Assembly: GCA_026182355.1 (NCBI GenBank)
Contig: JAPFBL010001928.1
Location: 6,279,501-6,343,500, forward strand
DNA from: Hermatobates lingyangjiaoensis
Taxonomy: Eukaryota; Arthropoda; Insecta; Hemiptera; Hermatobatidae
Length of the DNA stretch: 64,000 bases
Direction: 5' to 3'
A program made the position numbers and the translations under genes. Shown piece after piece: positions 62,601-64,000 of this stretch (within the stretch, counting starts at the first letter, position 1; the number at the start of each line of letters is the position of its first letter). The notes under the pieces were generated by a model. The model searched no databases, was not told the DNA's origin, and was given only the letters and a program-made list of their open reading frames with translations.

Positions 62601-63977
62601 ATCGTAATTAACTAAATAGAGTAATCATTTTATTAAATATGGGTATATTAATATTTAATAATTACAATGAGGGGATTACAGTGTATATTTCATACCATTG
62701 TGCTTCCTATATATTTGGGAGTATGATGATACAGTGTTCTGTGTGTAATTTTACTGCTTTTTGTTGGTGATAGAAAACGTTGATGAATGTAGCTTTTCTT
62801 TTGTTAATTTTAAAAGTCCTTGAATTAATCAATAACTTATCTTCAGGGAATATGGATTTCCTACACATGTGGATATTTCCGTGAAGTTAAAGTCGTAATG
62901 AAACATTTCAGATAATTCAGTACTTCTGCAGTTCCTTTATAGTAAAAAAACAGAATTCATCGGTTCCCTTAGATAAAACGAGTGTTATTAAATTATTGCT
63001 AAATCCCGCTAAATTTCAAGTAATGTTTCTTGACATGCCAAGGGATTTTTATTGTTCAGTTTATGGAATAGTGTGATGGTAGTTTTAGATGTAAAATGTT
63101 GACGAACATAAACGAATAATTCAAAACAAATCGCTTTGGTATGTTGGCATTCGGTGTCGGGGTATTGCATGACAGTGCTTGTCCCCACGCAGCTCGAATA
63201 ATTCAAGAGACAAAAAATAACACTTTTTGATATCATCGCTCTGACAACTTAGGATTGTATCAAGTGATTTTCCTTCTTTCATTTTCAAAACGTGCCTTGC
63301 ATTACAACAAGTACTCATCTTTGACGATGATGATATGATGTTAGCTTCGTCAAAATAAAAGTAATATCATTTATATTTCTGATAGTTCTAAATCAGTGAT
63401 TTCAAGTTTGTTATACATTACAAAATGGTTATGCCCACATTAAAACAAGGGAAATCATTAAATTGTCTGTGAGTTTGTTTTTTTTAGTCTGGACTTTTTG
63501 ATATCACTTGGTCTGATGGTTTGAATCGGACTCATGGCACGCAGAGCAAATACATGGCATAATATTTCTTTAATAAACATCTTGTTTTTTACTGAGAACT
63601 GTTACTTTCTCTGTCTTTCACATTACAGCGACACTCATTTTTTAATGGTTTATTATTTAATGGTAATTTAATTGCTTACAATAATACAGTTCTATACTAT
63701 ATAATCTATTCCAGAAGTGGTTTCATTGCTCATTATAACTTTCAACATCACATTTCTTGAAAAATAGAGTAAATAATAGAGTAAGATTTGTGTTCTACCT
63801 ATGTGAAATTCGACATTTTCGTTTCATTAAAATGTTAATTTTTTTTTTAACAGTCAGACCGTATACCAATCCCGAAACGCACCTCCAAAAATCAAATACT
63901 CTAAAGAAGAAAAAGTTGTTTTCATGGATTACCTGAATGCTTGTAAAGAATTTATTAAGTTTTTGGAAGAAAACAGG
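38538..63977 (+). CDS. SKIV2L: Ski2-type DExH RNA helicase (superkiller complex), 5'- and 3'-incomplete
   Basis: ATPase of the cytoplasmic Ski complex that feeds mRNA to the exosome (family role). Exons: 38538-38644, 42298-42613, 43541-44487, 44544-44655, 48236-48663, 50434-50616, 51489-51601, 51675-51830, 53647-53731, 55391-55644, 56887-56941, 58556-58786, 59090-59200, 59429-59669, 62298-62430, 63854-63977. All are GT-AG with consistent phases, ~1198 codons. Motifs: [75 protein letters not shown]. The HHSG and [10 protein letters not shown] forms favour Ski2 over Mtr4. The N-terminal block [16 protein letters not shown] and the later NPMFPFW resemble Ski2 N-termini. A ~316-aa acidic insertion (43541-44487) is unusual. 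The true start codon was not found, and the gene continues past the right edge. Exon 42298 could instead follow 36736 in frame. Confidence 0.93.
39122..39600. mobile_element. hAT-type non-autonomous element
   Basis: The left end CAATGTTCCCTCTAAATTTT and the complement of the right end, CAACGTTCCCTATAAGCTGC, are terminal inverted repeats of the TTCCCTCTAA hAT type. Flanks cctgtaat (39114-39121) and ccggtaat (39601-39608) agree at 7 of 8 positions. The 479 bp between hold no intact transposase. Intronic to the helicase gene. Confidence 0.75.
40320..41160. other. GC-richer block with two short minus-strand frames, unidentified
   Basis: The base composition departs from the surrounding intron, and open minus-strand frames occur at 40597-40379 and 41129-40854. 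The encoded peptides (e.g. [20 protein letters not shown]) match nothing I recognise, and no TIR or LTR was seen. Probably a transposon remnant inside a helicase intron. Confidence 0.35.
41291..42177 (-). mobile_element. Internally deleted mariner transposon
   Basis: Terminal inverted repeats of ~29 bp start CGAGGTGTGTAAATAAAGTA on the left and CGAGGTGTATAAATAAAGTA (complement) on the right, each next to a TA dinucleotide, the mariner target. Two minus-strand frames encode transposase pieces: a helix-turn-helix region ([20 protein letters not shown]) and the C-terminal catalytic region ([25 protein letters not shown]). The element is 887 bp against ~1.3 kb typical. The segment with the first catalytic Asp is deleted. 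The second Asp is changed (HHNNAP where HHDNAP is usual), and the N-terminal frame is shifted near 41915. It cannot encode an active transposase. Confidence 0.93.
42298..42613 (+). CDS. SKIV2L: Helicase gene exon, N-terminal region
   Basis: It follows acceptor gttatag and encodes [16 protein letters not shown], resembling the GQILGYKEV region of human Ski2, then [20 protein letters not shown] and a basic stretch. It ends CRG split one base into the next codon (donor gtactt). An internal donor-like gtaagt after TGTCCA (42352) offers a shorter alternative exon. Similarity to Ski2 is modest here. Confidence 0.65.
43075..43402 (+). mobile_element. tRNA-derived SINE, best-preserved copy
   Basis: The head reads ggtcaggctagctcagtgg, with A-box TAGCTCAGTGGTTA and B-box GGTTCGATCC as in a tRNA. 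The body contains cgcgggaggtgaataaatc and cgagcctgtacgatgtcagg. The tail ends gccactgcaacctaacctga. It is flanked by an A/T-rich duplication (tataaaaaaatat at ~43062 and tataaaaaatat at ~43403). Related copies lie at 14755-15225, 49240-49490 and 50081-50395. Not a functional tRNA: the cloverleaf cannot be completed. Confidence 0.9.
43541..44487 (+). CDS. SKIV2L: Large acidic exon of the helicase gene
   Basis: 947-nt exon (acceptor tttgttcag, donor CCT then gtatgt). It encodes a helical first half ([40 protein letters not shown]) and a second half rich in Ser, Glu and Asp ([34 protein letters not shown]). It interrupts the Ski2 N-terminal region between the GKVIGIEEV block and the NPMFPFW block. 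Neither human nor fly Ski2, as I know them, has an insertion of this size here. It is open across 315 codons, which supports real coding. Confidence 0.75.
44544..44655 (+). CDS. SKIV2L: Helicase exon with the PFW motif
   Basis: Encodes [20 protein letters not shown], comparable to the GNPTQYPFWPGG segment conserved in Ski2 N-termini. It ends ATT plus G before gtaata and joins exon 48236 to give [12 protein letters not shown]. This is the clearest link between the N-terminal exons and the Ski2 family. The WPGG part is not conserved. Confidence 0.7.
46120..46315. mobile_element. Inverted-repeat element, GCGTTGAATAAAAC family
   Basis: The arms read aatgaagttttattcaacg and cgttgaataaaacttcattt. 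The right arm reads CTGATGAT-GACA-AAAG-TGTTC-GAAAG (46244-46269) with a weak stem. The left arm has acgtttcgtac without a full hairpin. It lies directly before the 46400-46745 element. Confidence 0.65.
46400..46745. mobile_element. Inverted-repeat element, CGCGTTG family, copy 2
   Basis: The same family as 7355-7843 (gtctccacatataaaaattt arms), but with a shorter centre made of repeated aagtataaagt. The plus arm keeps CTGAGGAA-GAACAC-TAC-GTGTTC-GAAAC (46651-46678). The minus arm has lost the GAAAC part (aacaacggtacacgtgttc). Confidence 0.8.
47649..47683. repeat. (CA)n microsatellite
   Basis: About 17 CA units, the only long non-TA dinucleotide tract seen. In intron 44656-48235 of the helicase gene. 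Confidence 0.95.
48236..48663 (+). CDS. SKIV2L: Helicase gene exon, acidic linker before the RecA1 domain
   Basis: Acceptor tctttcag, donor AAT then gtaagt, 428 nt. Encodes [20 protein letters not shown], then Lys/Glu-rich and Asp-rich stretches ([20 protein letters not shown]). The position matches the variable linker of Ski2 between the PFW block and the helicase core. Confidence 0.8.
48940..48992. repeat. Short perfect hairpin
   Basis: aacactattttttttttatcgaggtt-type sequence and its complement flank tgatctagactg. The stem exceeds 20 bp. It is followed by gtggtcgagataac, which also occurs near 826-840, so it is part of a dispersed repeat. Confidence 0.6.
49240..49490 (+). mobile_element. 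Diverged tRNA-derived SINE copy
   Basis: Keeps ccagcccagtggcttccacg as the A-box region, ctggtagatccgcagttt as the B-box region, and the body ctgtacgatatcagatactc and gagttaggcaaaatttagga. The tail is truncated. Confidence 0.7.
49906..49930 (+). repeat. Isolated CTGA-hairpin-GAAAC module
   Basis: Reads CTTGATGAT-GGAC-TAT-GTCC-GAAAC, a perfect 4-bp stem, then ggccgggttatgagatgag. No inverted partner was seen nearby. Confidence 0.5.
50081..50395 (-). mobile_element. tRNA-derived SINE, minus-strand copy
   Basis: The complement opens ggggccaggttagctcagtg, contains GGGGTTCGATCCCCACCTGA, and ends ccactgcaacctaacctaac. Nearly full length. It ends 38 bp before the acceptor of helicase exon 50434, so it lies very close to the branch region. 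Confidence 0.88.
50434..51601 (+). CDS. SKIV2L: Helicase exons: N-terminal lead-in and Walker A (motif I)
   Basis: Exon 50434-50616 ends [11 protein letters not shown], the conserved segment just before motif I. Exon 51489-51601 carries [20 protein letters not shown] with the ATP-binding GKT at the end of AHTSAGKT (51531-51554). The Lys codon at the next junction is split 2+1 (donor gttaaa). The intron holds a duplicated gttcgaaatctttatatac unit. Confidence 0.93.
51368..51460 (+). repeat. Tandem duplication, ~45-bp unit
   Basis: The unit ttgttcgaaatctttatata continuing to gcgagagtgtgt is present twice. The first copy is part of a degenerate ATGAGGAA-GAAC...GTTC-GAAAT module (from 51344). It lies ~30 bp before the acceptor of exon 51489. 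Confidence 0.8.
51675..53731 (+). CDS. SKIV2L: Helicase exons: motifs Ia-Ib and DEVH box (motif II)
   Basis: Exon 51675-51830 encodes [22 protein letters not shown] and [10 protein letters not shown]. Exon 53647-53731 continues SMLYG and [14 protein letters not shown], with DEVH at 53702-53713. The catalytic Asp-Glu is intact. The Arg codon is split 2+1 across the ~1.8-kb intron, in which I see only AT-rich sequence. Confidence 0.95.
54250..54355. mobile_element. Short palindrome of the TTACGGTTGAAAG family, hairpin lost
   Basis: The outer segments tgatcaaaccacaatatgaa and its complement match the tail of the 31545-31725 element. The centre is only aggaaaacaagactaaacaacac, so both arms are truncated just before the hairpin. 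This parallels the truncated centre at 26097-26240. Confidence 0.6.
54596..54961. mobile_element. Inverted-repeat element, GGTCGAAAGCTTG family
   Basis: Arms of ~144 bp (54596-54739 and 54817-54961) surround a ~77-bp centre with cttttttgttcgtcttac-like sequence. Both arms hold CTGAAGAT-GACC-AATGTAT-GGTC-GAAAG (minus 54640-54667, plus 54889-54916), with the 4-bp stem intact. The tails end in tatattgaaatcacg and the complement. Confidence 0.82.
54993..55210. mobile_element. Inverted-repeat element, CCGAAACGTTGGCA family
   Basis: Outer segments (ctctaatcgggattcggtca and complement) and inner aaatcaaactctcggtgccaacg are inverted. The left arm on minus has GGTTTT-AAA-TAAAACC-GAAAC (about 55056-55078). 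The CTGA part is not preserved. The right arm is truncated at gttggcag. It lies ~180 bp before helicase exon 55391. Confidence 0.7.
55391..55644 (+). CDS. SKIV2L: Helicase exon: motif III (SAT) and RecA1 end
   Basis: Follows DPE with [12 protein letters not shown]. Contains [15 protein letters not shown] (SAT at 55454-55462) and [14 protein letters not shown], all conserved in Ski2. It ends HDE, split two bases into the next codon. Exon 56887-56941 continues [18 protein letters not shown]. Confidence 0.95.
55980..56195. mobile_element. Inverted-repeat element with ORF-like arms
   Basis: The arms gtttcctatgggcttagtgg to ttctattgttgtggatgtat (about 55985-56070) and the complement (about 56108-56190) flank a ~40-bp loop. 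Open frames run through both arms on both strands because of the symmetry. To the right, 56195-56360 stays GC-richer (gacgccaagaccttcatcca) and a TA run follows at 56404-56423. The typical CTGA-hairpin-GAAA module is not evident here. Confidence 0.6.
56404..56423. repeat. (TA)n microsatellite
   Basis: A short TA tract between the 55980 element and a degenerate ctcctgaagacggatag-type fragment (minus strand, ~56550-56575). Confidence 0.85.
58556..59200 (+). CDS. SKIV2L: Helicase exons: motif IV and HHSG region of RecA2
   Basis: Exon 58556-58786 reads [17 protein letters not shown], then a helical [14 protein letters not shown]. Exon 59090-59200 reads [18 protein letters not shown] and FVEGYIK. 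HHSG (not HHGG) is the Ski2-type variant. Both exons are phase 0 on both sides. The 1.6-kb intron before 58556 shows no recognisable element. Confidence 0.95.
59429..59669 (+). CDS. SKIV2L: Helicase exon: motifs V and VI
   Basis: Encodes [20 protein letters not shown], then [20 protein letters not shown]. The arginine-finger-containing [10 protein letters not shown] (59552-59581) is intact. Motif V has Thr where Ski2/Mtr4 proteins usually have Met (ETFAMG). The exon ends ITG, split one base, before gtaagt. Confidence 0.95.
59772..60522 (-). mobile_element. Internally deleted hAT element with transposase C-terminus
   Basis: The left end CACAGGTTCCCAAATC and the complement of the right end, CAGTGATTCCCGAAGTG, are diverged terminal repeats. 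Flanks ggttaagt and ggttagtt agree at 6 of 8 bases. A minus-strand frame (60146-59961) encodes [18 protein letters not shown], then [14 protein letters not shown]. This matches the hAT dimerisation C-terminus found in ZBED/GTF2IRD2-like transposases. The catalytic part is absent. In the 2.6-kb intron between helicase exons 59669 and 62298. Confidence 0.85.
61340..62210 (-). pseudogene. Non-LTR retrotransposon remnant
   Basis: On the minus strand, [20 protein letters not shown] is the Cys-rich C-terminal segment of Jockey/R1-like ORF2 proteins (C..C..EEET..HLL pattern, here with the usual His replaced by Tyr). It is followed by [14 protein letters not shown] near the C-terminus. Frames are broken several times and no reverse transcriptase is visible. 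The GC-richer composition up to ~62210 suggests the remnant extends upstream. Confidence 0.65.
62298..63977 (+). CDS. SKIV2L: Helicase exons after RecA2, start of the C-terminal part
   Basis: Exon 62298-62430 reads [20 protein letters not shown], matching the Ski2 segment LQSQFRLTYTMILNLL. Exon 63854-63977 reads [20 protein letters not shown], then [17 protein letters not shown], entering the region before the arch insertion. Donor gtatat at 63978. The winged-helix and helical-bundle exons lie beyond the window. Confidence 0.9.
62456..62479. repeat. (TA)n microsatellite
   Basis: A TA tract 25 bp after the donor of helicase exon 62298-62430. Confidence 0.9.
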
Positions 63978-64000
63978 GTATATGCATATATAAAATCTAT

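Overview
The window is nuclear DNA from an intron-rich, AT-rich invertebrate animal, most likely an arthropod. I do not name a species. Support comes from metazoan genes split into short GT-AG exons, abundant (TA)n microsatellites, tRNA-derived SINEs, a mariner element, several hAT-type elements and fragments of non-LTR retrotransposons. There is no sign of bacterial gene organisation. Most apparent ORFs are chance reading frames in repeats or introns. The real genes were found by chaining exons whose splice sites, phases and protein similarity agree.

Layout. 1-4136: gene-free sequence with one inverted-repeat element and a small hAT MITE. 4163-19178, minus strand: a complete EXOC8/Exo84 gene (exocyst subunit) in 13 coding exons, 689 codons plus stop. 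19179-19472: a ~294-bp spacer between two divergent start codons, so probably a bidirectional promoter. 19473-21056, plus strand: four exons of an MRG15/MSL3-type chromo-barrel protein. 24200-36754: ten consecutive phase-0 exons of an unrecognised acidic, Cys/His-rich protein. These join in frame to the chromo-barrel exons, so both sets may be one ~527-aa gene with no MRG domain. 38538-63977: a Ski2-type DExH RNA helicase, with an N-terminal block, a long acidic insertion and both RecA domains. It runs off the right edge.

The introns and spacers are crowded with repeats. The most striking are about a dozen sequence-unrelated inverted-repeat (tail-to-tail) or (TA)n-flanked elements. All carry the same small module: CUGAnGAn, a 4-6 bp hairpin, then GAAA, followed by a ~55-75 nt tail. 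This resembles a hammerhead-type core and the terminal repeats of Penelope-like retroelements, but most copies have one extra nucleotide before the stem. I regard this as the best candidate for an under-described system here.

Functionally the genes are unrelated. EXOC8 tethers secretory vesicles at the plasma membrane, the chromo-barrel protein should read histone methylation, and Ski2 drives 3'-5' mRNA decay with the cytoplasmic exosome. Only the EXOC8/chromo-barrel pair shows a layout that suggests shared regulation.
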